From DASRAA01 sp963814165 (GTDB lineage Bacteria > Acidobacteriota > Terriglobia > Terriglobales > Acidobacteriaceae), in contig CAWFBW010000008.1 of the NCBI GenBank assembly GCA_963814165.1, forward strand, positions 533,684-597,683: a stretch of 64,000 nucleotides of DNA. The letters are read 5' to 3'. The position numbers and the translations under genes are program-made. This document shows positions 15,947 to 26,010 of the stretch, piece after piece; the first letter of the stretch is position 1, and each line of letters begins with the position of its first letter. Under the pieces are notes generated by a model. That model saw nothing but the letters and a program-made list of their open reading frames with translations. It did no database searches and was not told the DNA's origin.

Positions 15947-17572
15947 ATGAGAGTGCTGTCGAAGGGTTTGATCTGTGCCGTAACGTTGGCTGGTTTGATA
16001 CTGGGACATGGGACGCCAGCCGCGGCCAGCGCTGCTAACATCTACATTGCCCAGAGTGCGGCGGGATCCGCCGATGGGAGCAGTTGCGGGAACGCCTACG
16101 CCTACACGTTCTTCAATACCTCGGCCAACTGGGGAGGCGGGAACGGTCAGATCGGGCCCGGAACTACTGTCCATCTCTGTGGAACATTCACCGCCGGGTC
16201 TCCCAACACCACGATGCTCACCGTTCAAGGGTCAGGGGCTAACGGCAATCGTGTAACGGTCCTGTTTGAAGCCAATGCACAACTTAGCTCTCCAGCATGG
16301 AACGTTAAGGGCGCAATAAACCTGAATAACAAGTCATATGTCACGATCGACGGCGGGACGAATGGAAGCATCATTGCCACTGCCAATGGCACTGGCTTAT
16401 CTTATCAGCAGGCCAGTCACGCTATTAGCAATCCATCGGGTGCTGCGACCCACGATATAACGATCCACGGTCTTACTCTCAATAACATCTACCACTATGC
16501 CTATAACGGGTCGGACGTGAGCACCGCGCAGCAGTCAGGATGCATCTCCCTGCTCTCCCTTACCGTCGATGTCTCCCTCTACAACAACATGATCTCAAAC
16601 TGCGGACAGGTTGCGATGGATGTTATCGGAAACAGTAGCAGCACAACTTCAAACTGGACGATCTACGGTAATGATCTCAGCGAGGCGGTTTGGTTCGTCG
16701 ATATTTCAGGGGCCAGCAACACTCTACTGCAAAGTATTTTGATCCACGACAATAAGTTGCACGACTGGGATCAGGACTGGGATGCCGCCGACGCCATGCA
16801 CGCCGATCCGATTTTTGTCCGCTGCCCCTCCTCTGGATGTTCGTATTCCGATGTCTATATTTACAACAACTCTTTCTACGGGAATGCTTCGTCGCACACC
16901 ACTGGCTATATCTTTTTCTCCTATACAGGGAGTGGAACTTCTTATGTATTTAACAACACATTCCGAGTAGCCCAGGCAGTGGCAACGAACGGGTCCATTG
17001 CCATTCCTTGGACTGGATGCGGCACGTTAGAAGTATTCAACAACACCTTTGATGAAAGTCTGACGTTTGGTAACGGGCATGACAGGGCAGGCAATATCGG
17101 TACAGCCGGCGGGGGATTGACACCAAGCGTCGTTACTTGGCGGAATAATCTTGGGGCGGGTTTGTTCGGATTTGATTTAGCTTCCGGCACCCTCACGTCC
17201 GATCACAACGTCTGGTATAACGTATCGGTTGTAGGTCCTCCTAACCAAGCGTTCAAAGTTGACCCAAACTATTACTACTATTCTCCCTCGGATGGGATAC
17301 CCAACTGGCAGGGGCTTGGCTATGATTCTCACAGCGTTTCGGGGAATCCGAATCTGTCTAGTACGGATCAGCTTGGTAGTGGATCCTCAGCAATCGGCGC
17401 AGGCACGAATCTAACCAGCCTATGCAATTCCGATTCCAATCTCGCACCCCTATGCTTAGACAAGGCGGGTATGAGCCGACCGGCCAGCGGCGCGTGGGAT
17501 GCGGGCGCTTACCAGCATGCCGTCGGAAGGCCCAATCCGCCTACGAACCTGAGCGCGACGCCCAGTCCTTAA
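15947..17572 (+). CDS. Secreted right-handed parallel beta-helix protein
   Basis: 541-residue exported protein. A signal peptide (MRVLSKGLICAVTLAGLILG then AAASA) supports the ATG at 15947, which has GAGGA six bases upstream; a longer frame starting at TTG 15911 is less likely. The mature part is rich in Asn, Ser, Thr and Gly with repeating beta-strand rungs (YVTIDGGTNGSIIA, ITIHGLTLNNIYH, VYIYNNSFYG, LEVFNNTFDES), the pattern of pectate-lyase-like beta-helices. Catalytic residues cannot be assigned. In an EPS operon such proteins are usually polysaccharide lyases, epimerases or structural. The C-terminus (PNPPTNLSATPSP) looks like the start of an FN3 linker and is not a PEP-CTERM signal, perhaps a truncated end. 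Confidence 0.85.
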   Translation: MRVLSKGLICAVTLAGLILGHGTPAAASAANIYIAQSAAGSADGSSCGNAYAYTFFNTSANWGGGNGQIGPGTTVHLCGTFTAGSPNTTMLTVQGSGANGNRVTVLFEANAQLSSPAWNVKGAINLNNKSYVTIDGGTNGSIIATANGTGLSYQQASHAISNPSGAATHDITIHGLTLNNIYHYAYNGSDVSTAQQSGCISLLSLTVDVSLYNNMISNCGQVAMDVIGNSSSTTSNWTIYGNDLSEAVWFVDISGASNTLLQSILIHDNKLHDWDQDWDAADAMHADPIFVRCPSSGCSYSDVYIYNNSFYGNASSHTTGYIFFSYTGSGTSYVFNNTFRVAQAVATNGSIAIPWTGCGTLEVFNNTFDESLTFGNGHDRAGNIGTAGGGLTPSVVTWRNNLGAGLFGFDLASGTLTSDHNVWYNVSVVGPPNQAFKVDPNYYYYSPSDGIPNWQGLGYDSHSVSGNPNLSSTDQLGSGSSAIGAGTNLTSLCNSDSNLAPLCLDKAGMSRPASGAWDAGAYQHAVGRPNPPTNLSATPSP

Positions 17573-17798
17573 CTTTACTGCAGTATCCGTCAGATATTCG
17601 AGGTCATCGCTATAGGCCTTGTTGCGGTTATCGCGGAATAAATCATCTCTTTTCACTCGCGGCTGTGCTGCACCAGAACCGTCGCCCGCAACCCAAAGAG
17701 TTCTACTTCTTACCGGACTTTTTCTGAGGCTCCAGTCCATTTTTGTGAATGACCCCGCAGACATAGCACTCGAAGCGACGTACGCTGCCGGCTCGCCG

Positions 17799-19175
17799 AT
17801 GTGGTGGGAAGTGGCTGCCGTCGCCGTCCTCCGCCCCTTCATGGGTGGACGCCGATTAGGAATTACGCATCGGCTGAGGGCGGCTGTCCACGGTAGCTTC
17901 TGGAGCCTCGCGGGCTACGGCTCCAGCCAGGTTCTCCGGTTAGCATCGACCTTGATCCTGGCGCGTCACCTGCTCGCCCCGAGAGCATTTGGCTTGGTTG
18001 CCCTGGTGAATGTTTTCCTCTCAGGGGTCGAGATGCTCTCGGACCTGGGGATCGGAATGGACGTGGTTCAGCACCCTCGCGGAGATGATCCCGTCTTTCT
18101 GAACACGGCCTTTTGGATCCAGTCGATCCGGGGCTTCTCCTTGTGGACTCTCGCGGTCGTTCTGGCGTACCCATTCGCAGTGTTTTACAAAGAGCCAGAG
18201 GTTAGGTCGCTCATCATTGTTGGGGCTCTCACCGTAGCCATACGCGGTGTAACCAGCGGCAGCGTTTGGCTGATGGTGCGTCATGTGCGTCTTCAGAAAC
18301 TTACAATGCTAAACGTCGTAGCCGACTCGACGGGCCTCGTGGTCTCTATCCTCTGGGCGCTTTATTCGCCGACGGCCTGGGCGCTGGTTGCCGGCAAGCT
18401 GGCTACTGCATTGGCTTTTGTGGTTGCATCGCATCGAATCTCTGAACTGCCGGTCAAGTTCGTCTGGGATCGAGCCGCAGCGGCCCAGATATTCATGTTT
18501 GGGAGCGGGATGTTCATGTCTTCGGCAACCTATTTTCTTTCCGGCGAAGCGGAGCGGCTCGTCATAGGAAAATTCATAAACATGACGGAGCTGGGATGCT
18601 TTTCTCTTGCCCTCATGATCTCGTTGGTGCCGTTGCAGGCAATTCGCCAGATGATCTCACAAGTCTTTTTCCCTATGATTTCCGAATCCGCTCGTAGGGA
18701 TTTGAACCAAGCTGCGAGGAATTTTAAGCAGGTCAGGCTACTTCTATTGGTGATCAGCATTTCCATGGCGGTTGCGTTTATTCTCTTCAGCAGAGTTCTG
18801 GTCGCCTTTTTGCTTGGACCAAAGTTTGCAATGGCTGGATGGATGCTACAGTTTCTGGGATTTCGGGCCGCATTGGAGCTTTTTGGGACAGCGGTTGGCA
18901 TGACGCTGTTTGCCCTCGGAGTCTCCCGGTACGCGGCGATCGGTAATACAACGAAGCTCCTTTTCCTTGGGGCTGGACTATCGGTCGCCTTCGTTTTCTA
19001 CGGTTTTCGGCAAGCCCTGTGGGTACTCGCGCTTTCCCCCATTGCCCATTACTTGCCTAATCTAGTCGGCCTAAAGCGTCATATGCGAAGCGCTCTCGCC
19101 TCGGAGATATATAGTTTCGCGATTTTCTTACTTAGCTCGGCCATCACCCTGCTTGCATGGCATACCTTCGGCTGA
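17799..19175 (+). CDS. Polysaccharide flippase (Wzx/MATE-like, oligosaccharide exporter)
   Basis: Polytopic membrane protein with about twelve to fourteen hydrophobic segments and the flippase opening GSFWSLAGYGSSQVLRLASTL, followed by the LAPRAFGLVALVNVF and LGIGMDVVQ motifs typical of Wzx-like lipopolysaccharide exporters. It should move undecaprenyl-linked repeat units across the membrane before polymerisation. The start is uncertain: the frame is open far upstream; ATG at 17799 or 17841 gives 458 or 444 residues, both normal for the family, and neither has a convincing ribosome site. Confidence 0.87.
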   Translation: MWWEVAAVAVLRPFMGGRRLGITHRLRAAVHGSFWSLAGYGSSQVLRLASTLILARHLLAPRAFGLVALVNVFLSGVEMLSDLGIGMDVVQHPRGDDPVFLNTAFWIQSIRGFSLWTLAVVLAYPFAVFYKEPEVRSLIIVGALTVAIRGVTSGSVWLMVRHVRLQKLTMLNVVADSTGLVVSILWALYSPTAWALVAGKLATALAFVVASHRISELPVKFVWDRAAAAQIFMFGSGMFMSSATYFLSGEAERLVIGKFINMTELGCFSLALMISLVPLQAIRQMISQVFFPMISESARRDLNQAARNFKQVRLLLLVISISMAVAFILFSRVLVAFLLGPKFAMAGWMLQFLGFRAALELFGTAVGMTLFALGVSRYAAIGNTTKLLFLGAGLSVAFVFYGFRQALWVLALSPIAHYLPNLVGLKRHMRSALASEIYSFAIFLLSSAITLLAWHTFG

Positions 19176-19278
19176 ATTGCGGCAGTCTGACGCCGCGCCA
19201 GCCAGCACTATTCCCTTCTTCGGCCGTTAACGCAGTCAGATCACCTGAATTCTCTTGGCCGCGAAAGGAATCTCTGCG

Positions 19279-20196
19279 ATGGTTCGGGCCCCTCTAGTAA
19301 GCGTCCTGATGCCGTCATTCAATTACGCGCGTTACCTAACGATTGCAATCGACAGTGTGCTTTCGCAGTCATTCCAAGACTTGGAGCTAATAATTGTGGA
19401 CGATTGCTCGACCGATGGCTCAAGGGCAATTGCGGAGGAATGGGGACGGATTGACGACCGTGTTGTTACGGTGTTCCACGATGTGAATCGCGGATTAGCC
19501 GGCGCGAGGAATAGTGGCCTGGCGATAAGTTCGGGACAATTTGTCGCGCTTTGTGACGCCGATGATATTTGGCTGCCGCACAAGTTGGACATTCAACTAG
19601 AATGTTTCCGCCGAAGACCCGAGGCCGGCCTAGTGCACTCCGACAGTGTCATTATTGATAGCGATGGCGACTTAACGGGACAACGATTCAGCTCGTTATT
19701 CCACCGGCAAGGTCAGGTAACATCTGGCCACTTGTTCGAAGAATTGTGCCATAGGAATTTTATCTGTGTTCCTACGGTCATCTTGCGACGAGAGGCCATC
19801 CAGTACGCAGGAGGATTCGATGATAGGCTTCGATCCCTGGAGGATTGGGTTTGTTGGATCCTCGTTTCTAGGAATTATCCCTTTTGTTATGTAGACGACC
19901 GACTTGTTCAATACAGAATCCATAATACAAGCCTTTCGCAGAATCCGACCGGGATGGCGAGTAATCGAGTGAAGGCGCTCGGGCTTCTGCTGTCGGCGTT
20001 TCCCGACATCCCGCCTCGGGTCAGGTCGAGGATGCAATACACACTCGGCATGAGTCAGCTCGAAGTATGCGACTCGCGCGCGGCAGTAACCGCTTTCGCG
20101 GATTCTCTCACGATCAACCCTTTTCAGGTCAAAAGCTGGGTGCGGCTTGCACAGGCGTTGTGCAGATTGACGACGGACACAAGGCAATATGCCTGA
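19279..20196 (+). CDS. Family 2 glycosyltransferase (GT-A)
   Basis: 305-residue inverting glycosyltransferase. N-terminal GT-A fold: VSVLMPSFNYARYL, IIVDDCSTDGS, NRGLAGARNSGL and the metal-binding CDADDIW. The acceptor half contains FDDRLRSLEDWVCW (ED motif). The last 60 residues look TPR-like (AAVTAFADSLTINPFQVKSW). ATG at 19279 is preceded by AAGGA nine bases away, better than the TTG upstream. Overlaps the next gene by 8 bp. Sugar specificity unknown. Confidence 0.9.
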   Translation: MVRAPLVSVLMPSFNYARYLTIAIDSVLSQSFQDLELIIVDDCSTDGSRAIAEEWGRIDDRVVTVFHDVNRGLAGARNSGLAISSGQFVALCDADDIWLPHKLDIQLECFRRRPEAGLVHSDSVIIDSDGDLTGQRFSSLFHRQGQVTSGHLFEELCHRNFICVPTVILRREAIQYAGGFDDRLRSLEDWVCWILVSRNYPFCYVDDRLVQYRIHNTSLSQNPTGMASNRVKALGLLLSAFPDIPPRVRSRMQYTLGMSQLEVCDSRAAVTAFADSLTINPFQVKSWVRLAQALCRLTTDTRQYA

Positions 20197-21580
20197 GCAA
20201 CTTATGCCCGGCCAGGGCGGCGCGACTTTAATCACCCCGACGGCCATTGTCATAATGGCAATTGCCATCCTCGCGGCGTGGCTTGTGCCGCGAAAGTACG
20301 TCGTGTGGCCGTTAGTTCTGGCCGCGGTGTTCATTCCCGGATCGCAGGTGGTTGTGGTTGGTGGCCTTCATTTCATGACGATTCGCATCATGATCCTCTT
20401 TGTCTGGGTCACGGTGCTAGTTTCGGGGCGTTCAGAATCCGGCAGCGATGGAGCGTTCCAATTTAACTCTCTCGACAAGTTGATCCTCTGGTGGGGGCTG
20501 TCCGCGCTGGTTACTTACACGATGCTTTGGGGAAGCCTCGATGCTTTTATCAATCGTCTCGGTGTCTTGTTCAACGGCTTCGGTCTCTACTTTCTGTTCC
20601 GGTACCTGATCAGAGACTGGGACGATGTCGATCGAGCCGTGAGGGTGTTTGCTACCGCCTGCATGATCTTCGCGGTCTGCATGGCAATCGAGCAGAGTAC
20701 TGGACGGAATCTGTTTTCGTTTTTCGGCGGCGTTCCGGAATTTGACCAGGTGCGCGAGGGCCGGATACGGGCGCAGGCGGGCTTTGGCCACCCGATCCTG
20801 GCCGGGACATTCGCAGCCGTCCTCACCCCCTTGTTTGTCGGGCTCTGGTGGAAGGGGCGCGACTCGAGAGTCGTCGCCGGCTTAGGGCTATTGGCGGCCG
20901 CAATCATGACGGCGGCTTCTGCGTCCAGCACTCCGATCGGTGCATACCTGGCGGGCGTCGCCGGGGTCTTCTTCTGGCCGCTGCGCCAACGCATGAGGCT
21001 GGTTCGCTGGGGAATTGTTCTTACGCTGGTCGTCATGCAGATGTGTATGCAGAACCCGATATGGCATGCCATCGGGCGCCTAAGCGTGGTTGGCGGCTCG
21101 ACGTCCTGGCATCGTGCGATGCTGGTTGATACTTTCATGCGGCACATCGGCCAGTGGTGTCTGATCGGGACGAACAAGAACTTCGAGTGGGGCTACGATG
21201 CCTGGGATACTGCCAACCAGTACGTGAATACAGGGGTTACTGGAGGACTGCCGACGCTCATTCTTTTTTTTGGCATCATTGTCCTGGCTTTTCGCATGAT
21301 CGGGCGCGCGAGGAAGGAACATGGGGCAGATCCGGCTCGCGAGAAAGGTTGCTGGGCCCTGGGTTCCGCAGTGTTGGCCAATGCGATTGGTTTCTTTGGG
21401 ATCTCGTATTTCGACCAGACAATCATAGTGTGGTACGTTCTCCTGGCGATGGTATCCGCCGTTGCTGCATTGAAACCCAGCCTGGGCCGTCTTGATGACG
21501 AAATAGAGAGCCAGCCGTTCGCCCACTGGGAGGGTGATGCCGAGCCTGCCGCCGAAAACGTTAGCTGGAGTTTCTATTAG
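20189..21580 (+). CDS. O-antigen ligase/polymerase-like membrane protein (Wzy candidate)
   Basis: 463 residues, about ten to twelve membrane spans with a large periplasmic loop, matching the Wzy_C/WaaL superfamily. Characteristic features are the RYLIRDWDDVDRAV segment, GRIRAQAGFGHPILAGTFAA (the conserved R...G.G.HPi segment before the loop) and a loop with HRAMLVDTFMRHIGQW, comparable to the H...N region. In an EPS locus with Wzx and Wzz but no other candidate, it is the likely polymerase. Overlaps the upstream glycosyltransferase by 8 bp. Confidence 0.85.
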   Translation: MPEQLMPGQGGATLITPTAIVIMAIAILAAWLVPRKYVVWPLVLAAVFIPGSQVVVVGGLHFMTIRIMILFVWVTVLVSGRSESGSDGAFQFNSLDKLILWWGLSALVTYTMLWGSLDAFINRLGVLFNGFGLYFLFRYLIRDWDDVDRAVRVFATACMIFAVCMAIEQSTGRNLFSFFGGVPEFDQVREGRIRAQAGFGHPILAGTFAAVLTPLFVGLWWKGRDSRVVAGLGLLAAAIMTAASASSTPIGAYLAGVAGVFFWPLRQRMRLVRWGIVLTLVVMQMCMQNPIWHAIGRLSVVGGSTSWHRAMLVDTFMRHIGQWCLIGTNKNFEWGYDAWDTANQYVNTGVTGGLPTLILFFGIIVLAFRMIGRARKEHGADPAREKGCWALGSAVLANAIGFFGISYFDQTIIVWYVLLAMVSAVAALKPSLGRLDDEIESQPFAHWEGDAEPAAENVSWSFY

Positions 21581-21721
21581 CCTGGCCGAATGCCGACAAG
21601 TCTCTTCTCAGAACGTAAGTCATCGCGTTCACAGTAACCGCCTCAAGAGCTTCGTATGGTAATAAGGCTGGCACGCTCCTGAGAAGCATCGAACTCAGTT
21701 TAAGTATCAGTAAACAAAGCT

Positions 21722-22614
21722 ATGGGCATGGACAGAACACTCGCGCTGGTCACAGCCGCTCATAACGAGGAAGGATTTATCTCAGAGACCGTGGAATCTG
21801 TAATCGCCCAAGAGGAACGGCCTCAGAGGTGGATAATTGTCAACGACGGCTCCTCTGACCGTACCGGCGAGATCGTGCAGGCGTACGCCCGGAGACACTC
21901 GTTCATTGATCTCATCGAGTCCAACATTCGCCATGGTCATGAGTTCGGAGCCAAGGTGCGAGCCCTCAACAAAGGCATAGCGTATCTGAGACCTTCAACG
22001 TGCGCGTTTATCGGAATAGTTGATGCCGATGTGAGCTTTGAAAGCTCGTACTTCAGACGATTACTGGACGAGTTCGAGTCCGACTCTAACCTTGGTCTCG
22101 CGGGTGGCTACATATTTGAAGGGAAGAACCAAGAGGTGCATAGCCGTTCAAGAAATGCGCCCTGGTCGGTTGCGGGCGCGACCCAAATCTTGAGGCGGGA
22201 ATGTTTCGAGGCAGTGGGCGGACTTCCGTCTCTTCGATATGGGGGGAGGACACATATTTAGAGGTCAGTGCTCGCATGCATGGTTGGCGTGTAACTTCTT
22301 TTCCGGAAATGAAGATCCTCCATCGCAGGCACACAGGAAGGGCACGCGGGTATCTGCACTATGTCTTTCGTCAGGGACTGATGGACCATTCGCTAGGGAT
22401 GCACCCATTGTTCGAGTTCGGCAAGTGTGCGAGACGCCTCCCCGACTGGCCTCCTGTCGCGGGGAGCGTAACTAGGTTCTTGGGTTTCTTATGGGCTCAC
22501 TGCCGTTTCAACGAAAGGCCGGTCCCCCACGAATTCGTTAGATATTTGCGAAGCGAACAACTCGGACGGTGCTGGCCGTCCGAACGCAGGACCCGCGCCA
22601 CTTTCAAAGCATGA
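21722..22614 (+). CDS. Family 2 glycosyltransferase, frameshifted at a G run
   Basis: Two consecutive frames encode one GT2 of about 297 residues. The first (from ATG 21722) carries LALVTAAHNEEGFI, WIIVNDGSSDRTGEI and the DADVSFE metal site; it stops shortly after CFEAVGGLPSLRYGG. The second frame continues with EDTYLEVSARMHGWRV, the usual ED acceptor motif, and LHRRHTGRARGYLHYVFRQG. The shift falls in the six-G run at 22241-22246; a seventh G would restore the frame. Probably a consensus error and an intact gene. Specificity unknown. Confidence 0.8.
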
Positions 22615-22654
22615 CTGGCTTGCCGATCATGTATCTCAACCTGGAACATGTAAG

Positions 22655-23689
22655 ATGACCCACGAGGCAATGTGCTGCGTTCAACCCACTTTTTCCGTCG
22701 TTATTGTGACTTGGAACGCAAAGAGAGTCACCCTGGAGTGTCTGGACTCCCTGTCCGAGCTGGAGGGCAGCCTCCCGAGTGAGATCATCGTGGTCGACAA
22801 TGCTTCCAGCGATGGCACTCCGGAAGCCATTAACGAGGGATTTCCTCAAGTACGAGTCATCCGGAATCAATCCAATCTCGGCTTTGCCAAGGCAAACAAT
22901 ATCGGTATTGCCGCAAGCACGACCAAGTATATCGGTCTGCTTAATTCCGACGTCGTCGTCCCTCCCCGCTGCTTCGCTCCAATGTTGAGTTACATGGAAA
23001 ACCATCACGATATCGGCGTTTTGGGTCCCAAGATGATCGGCCCGAATGGTGGAGTCGGCCACTCGGTCAAAAGATTTCCAACGGTCTGGAATAGCCTCTG
23101 CTGCGCCCTCGGACTTAACAGGGTTTTCAAGCATTCATCCATCTTCAGTGGCTATATGATGGAGGGCTTTCCGTACGACCGAGTCGAGGACGTGGAAGTG
23201 CTGGCAGGCTGGTTTTGGATGGTACGACGGGGTGCCCTCGAACAAGTCGGCGGTTTAGATGAACATTTTTTCATGTATGGAGAAGATATGGACTGGTGCC
23301 GTCGATTTCACAGCGCCGGGTGGCGGGTTGTCTTTTATCCCGAAGCTGAGGCCATGCACTATGGCGCCGCAAGTTCCGCTCAGGCGCCGACGAGGTTCTA
23401 CGTTGAAATGCAACGGGCAAACCAGCAATATTTCAGGAAACACTACGGCCGGCTCGGCGAGGTTGGATATGTTGCGACCAGATCGATCCACGAAATCGTT
23501 CGACTCTTGGCGTATGGGGCGGTCTATTTCACAAATAAAAGCAGCCGGTCGCGGGCTTCATTCAGGCTAATGAGGAGCCTAGCATGTCTAGCAAGCCTGA
23601 CAGGAGTAACACAGCTTGTGCGGGGTCGGCGCAGCGAATCGGGCAGCTCAGATCTCTCGTCTGTGTGGCTTCCGCGAAATCGGCCCTGA
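22655..23689 (+). CDS. Family 2 glycosyltransferase (rhamnosyltransferase-like)
   Basis: 344 residues with the WbbL-like pattern: FSVVIVTWNAKRVTLECLDS, EIIVVDNASSDGTPEAI, SNLGFAKANNIGI, the LLNSDVVVPP metal site and GEDMDWCRRFHSAGW. This subgroup often adds rhamnose or a related deoxy sugar to lipid-linked intermediates. ATG at 22655 follows the previous gene by about 40 bp. The C-terminal part is amphipathic and may contact the membrane. Confidence 0.88.
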   Translation: MTHEAMCCVQPTFSVVIVTWNAKRVTLECLDSLSELEGSLPSEIIVVDNASSDGTPEAINEGFPQVRVIRNQSNLGFAKANNIGIAASTTKYIGLLNSDVVVPPRCFAPMLSYMENHHDIGVLGPKMIGPNGGVGHSVKRFPTVWNSLCCALGLNRVFKHSSIFSGYMMEGFPYDRVEDVEVLAGWFWMVRRGALEQVGGLDEHFFMYGEDMDWCRRFHSAGWRVVFYPEAEAMHYGAASSAQAPTRFYVEMQRANQQYFRKHYGRLGEVGYVATRSIHEIVRLLAYGAVYFTNKSSRSRASFRLMRSLACLASLTGVTQLVRGRRSESGSSDLSSVWLPRNRP

Positions 23690-23737
23690 AGCGAGCTCAC
23701 GCAATGCAACTGCATTCTGGAGATGGCGCCCTAGCTC

Positions 23738-24787
23738 ATGCGTACATACGAACTTGATCCTCTCCGAGACCCGCGCTGGAATGAGTTGGTCCGAGAGCAC
23801 GTTCACGGGTCCGTGTTTCATAGCTCAAGTTGGCTGGAAACATTGCGCAGGACCTACGATTACGATCCTGTGGTGATTTCAACTTGTGCTCCAGATGAAC
23901 CTCTAACGAACGGCATGGTCTTCTGTCGCGTCAAAAGCTGGCTGACGGGCCACCGTTTAATATCATTGCCCTTTTCGGATCACTGCCAACCCCTAGTGGA
24001 AACCGGCGACACACTGACGCTTTTTCTCTCCAATCTTACGGAGCAAATGAATCAGAAGAGATGGAAGTACATCGAGCTCAGGCCAATGCTGTCTTCGGGT
24101 TCCGAACTGGAACAGCGACCCTGCTTCTCGAAGGGCGAGGAGTTCTACTTTCATAAACTCGACCTCCGGCCCGATCTGGAGACGATCTTTCCCAACTTCC
24201 ATAAGAGTTGTGTGCAGAGGAAAATTCAGCGCGGTGAGCGTGAGAACCTAGAGTATGAAGCAGGACGTTCAGAGCGAATTCTAGGTAAGTTTTACAGCTT
24301 GTTGTTGCTTACGCGACGTCGACATCAGCTTCCTCCCCAGCCTCTGTCATGGTTTCGAAATCTCGTGGAGTGCCTCGGCGACCATCTAACTATCCGCGTC
24401 GTATCCAAGGACGGTCAGCCGATCGCCAGCATTCTGACCCTATTTTTCAAGAAATCTCTCGTCTACAAATACGGCTGCTCGGACGCGAGGTTCCACAACC
24501 TGGGTGGGATGCCGCTTCTTTTTTGGAAAGCAATTCAAGAGGGCAAAGCGTTGGGAGCCCATGAACTCGACTTGGGCCGCTCCGAGATGGATAACCCTGG
24601 CCTCGTGAATTTCAAGGAACACCTGGGCGCAAGGGCCTCAAAATTGGTATATCTCAGAATCGAGCGACACTTATCCCGCCCAGCGACCATGGATTGGAAG
24701 GTCCGCTGCGGGCGGAAGGCTATTTCGCATATGCCGGATGCTTTCTTGAGACTCCTTGCCAACCGTTTCTACCGACATGTCGGTTAG
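23738..24787 (+). CDS. FemAB-like (GNAT-fold) transferase of the EPS locus
   Basis: 349 residues of the type annotated as FemAB-related in XrtA-EPS loci. It has two GNAT-like halves: SVFHSSSWLETLRRTYDYDP with FCRVKSWLTGHRLISLPFSD at the N-terminus, and IRVVSKDGQPIASILTLFFK with YKYGCSDARFHNLGGMPLLFWKAI and LDLGRSEMDNPGLVNFKEHL in the C-terminal half. FemABX enzymes transfer amino acids from aminoacyl-tRNA to peptidoglycan; in EPS loci the acceptor is unknown but may be an amino sugar of the polymer. Last intact gene of the plus-strand EPS run. Confidence 0.85.
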   Translation: MRTYELDPLRDPRWNELVREHVHGSVFHSSSWLETLRRTYDYDPVVISTCAPDEPLTNGMVFCRVKSWLTGHRLISLPFSDHCQPLVETGDTLTLFLSNLTEQMNQKRWKYIELRPMLSSGSELEQRPCFSKGEEFYFHKLDLRPDLETIFPNFHKSCVQRKIQRGERENLEYEAGRSERILGKFYSLLLLTRRRHQLPPQPLSWFRNLVECLGDHLTIRVVSKDGQPIASILTLFFKKSLVYKYGCSDARFHNLGGMPLLFWKAIQEGKALGAHELDLGRSEMDNPGLVNFKEHLGARASKLVYLRIERHLSRPATMDWKVRCGRKAISHMPDAFLRLLANRFYRHVG

Positions 24788-25083
24788 CCTCATGTCGCAA
24801 TTCAGTCTCACGAACGAAGCTTTTCGCATCTGGACTGGGATGATGCCGTTCCACCGCAAGTCGACCCTTGCATTCGTAATGACTGTGGATACGAGTGGGA
24901 AGTCACGATACTGGACCGACCGCCTGAGAGCGGCCGGAGCGCGCCAGCAGTCTGATCATGCTTGGATGGGACCGCATAGATTCCAGCCCGGTCGCGTCGG
25001 CCTCCTCCGGGTTATGCGGAGAATAAGGCCATTATTTTCCGCTTGTCATGCGTCGACGTTCTTCTCTTTGCGGCGAATGGCCG
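24788..25083. other. Intergenic stretch between EPS operon and nuclease module
   Basis: About 300 bp. A plus-strand frame of about 120 codons is open across it but overlaps the FemAB-like gene, lacks a ribosome site and resembles no family I know. I see no terminator or attachment site. It may mark the insertion boundary of the minus-strand module that follows. Confidence 0.4.
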
Positions 25084-25314
25084 TCAGATGGGCCGATGAA
25101 TCCGTTCGTGGCATTCAGCGCATAGCGTGATCAGATTCGGCTCGTCGTCATCCCCCGCTTGGCTGCGAAAAGTGAGGTGGTGCACTTGCAACTGCCGCAT
25201 GGTGCCGCAGATCTGGCAGCGCCAGCCGTCGCGCTCCATCACTTGCCGATGCAGTTCCCGGTAGCTGGTCGCATCGAGTCTAATTCGCGGCGCTTTGACG
25301 CGGATCTTCTTCAC
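25084..25314 (-). CDS. Small HNH endonuclease
   Basis: 76-residue HNH protein. The core is complete: ERDGWRCQICGT with the first CxxC, QVHHLTFRSQAGDDDEPNLITLC with the HH pair and Asn, then CAECHERIH with the second CxxC and final His. The GTG start at 25314 overlaps the upstream stop (GTGA), so it is translationally coupled. This minimal type occurs in phage and island modules, where HNH proteins act as packaging partners or restriction-like nickases. Last gene of the minus-strand module. Confidence 0.8.
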   Translation of the reverse strand: MKKIRVKAPRIRLDATSYRELHRQVMERDGWRCQICGTMRQLQVHHLTFRSQAGDDDEPNLITLCAECHERIHRPI

Positions 25315-26010
25315 GAGACTTTCCGGTTGACCTCCGACAGAAAGGCTTCCTGTTGGGGACCGGGCAGGAATCTGTAATAGCGGGAGATTGAGTTCAGAAG
25401 AATGTCCGGATTGCTTCCGTCCATGCAGGCGCCGGCCAGGAAGTCGGCGCAGATCATCTCCAGGCAATAGCCGCGGGATTTGTCGGAGCCGAGCATCAAG
25501 GCTGCGGTTTCAATCGCCTGCTCGATAACCGGGACCTGGCTCTTGTAGACCTTGAAAAAAATCAGCTCCGACGGCTCGCTGTCCTTGCCAGTCAGCTCCT
25601 TTTCGACCTCGCGCTTGAATTCCTCTTTCGGCAGGTGCCGGGCTTTGTGCAACCAGGTTGCACTTTCGAAGTGCTGACCCTGCCGACGCGCTAGCTTGGC
25701 CAGTTCCAGTCCCTTGGTCCATCCCACCTGCCTTCAGATCTTTCCGTACCTGTGGCGGCAAGCGTTCGTGAATCGACATGAGGTAGTAGGCCTTCCTTCG
25801 GGATTCGGGAAAGCGATTCTCCAGGAAGTCGTCAAAAGACTTCAGGTTCTCCAGTCGCCAGTACTGTCCGGCACGAACTTCGCAGAGGTATTTGCCGAGC
25901 TCGACGAACTTGCTATCGCGCTCGCTCTCGTGCCGCGCCTCCCACGCAAGTATCTCGTCGATCTTGCTGAGAACCAGTAGAGCACGGCGGCGATTCAATT
26001 TCGGCGGCAT
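25311..26010 (-). CDS. Unknown protein of the nuclease module, one frameshift
   Basis: Two frames join into one protein of about 232 residues. The first begins MPPKLNRRRALLVLSKIDEI (ATG at 26010) and includes GKYLCEVRAGQYWRLENLKS and FPESRRKAYYLMSIHERLPP; the second continues with GWTKGLELAKLARRQGQHF, ATWLHKARHLPKEEFKREV and a C-terminal domain ending FLSEVNRKVS. Charged, mostly helical, no catalytic motif recognised. The shift lies near 25725 in GGTGGG. The segment around TKGLELAKLA resembles DNA-binding helices in plasmid or phage proteins, but I assign no function. Coupled to the HNH gene by GTGA. Confidence 0.6.

Noticed and set aside
17530..17572. PEP-CTERM tail on the beta-helix protein
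   Set aside because: The end reads PNPPTNLSATPSP with no hydrophobic segment or basic tail.
21660..21680. TGGCACG upstream of the GT2 at 21722 as a sigma-54 promoter
   Set aside because: A perfect -24 element but no GC at the -12 position with correct spacing.
24756..25130. Plus-strand frame of 124 codons after the FemAB-like gene
   Set aside because: Overlaps the FemAB-like gene end and the HNH gene, lacks a ribosome site and family resemblance.
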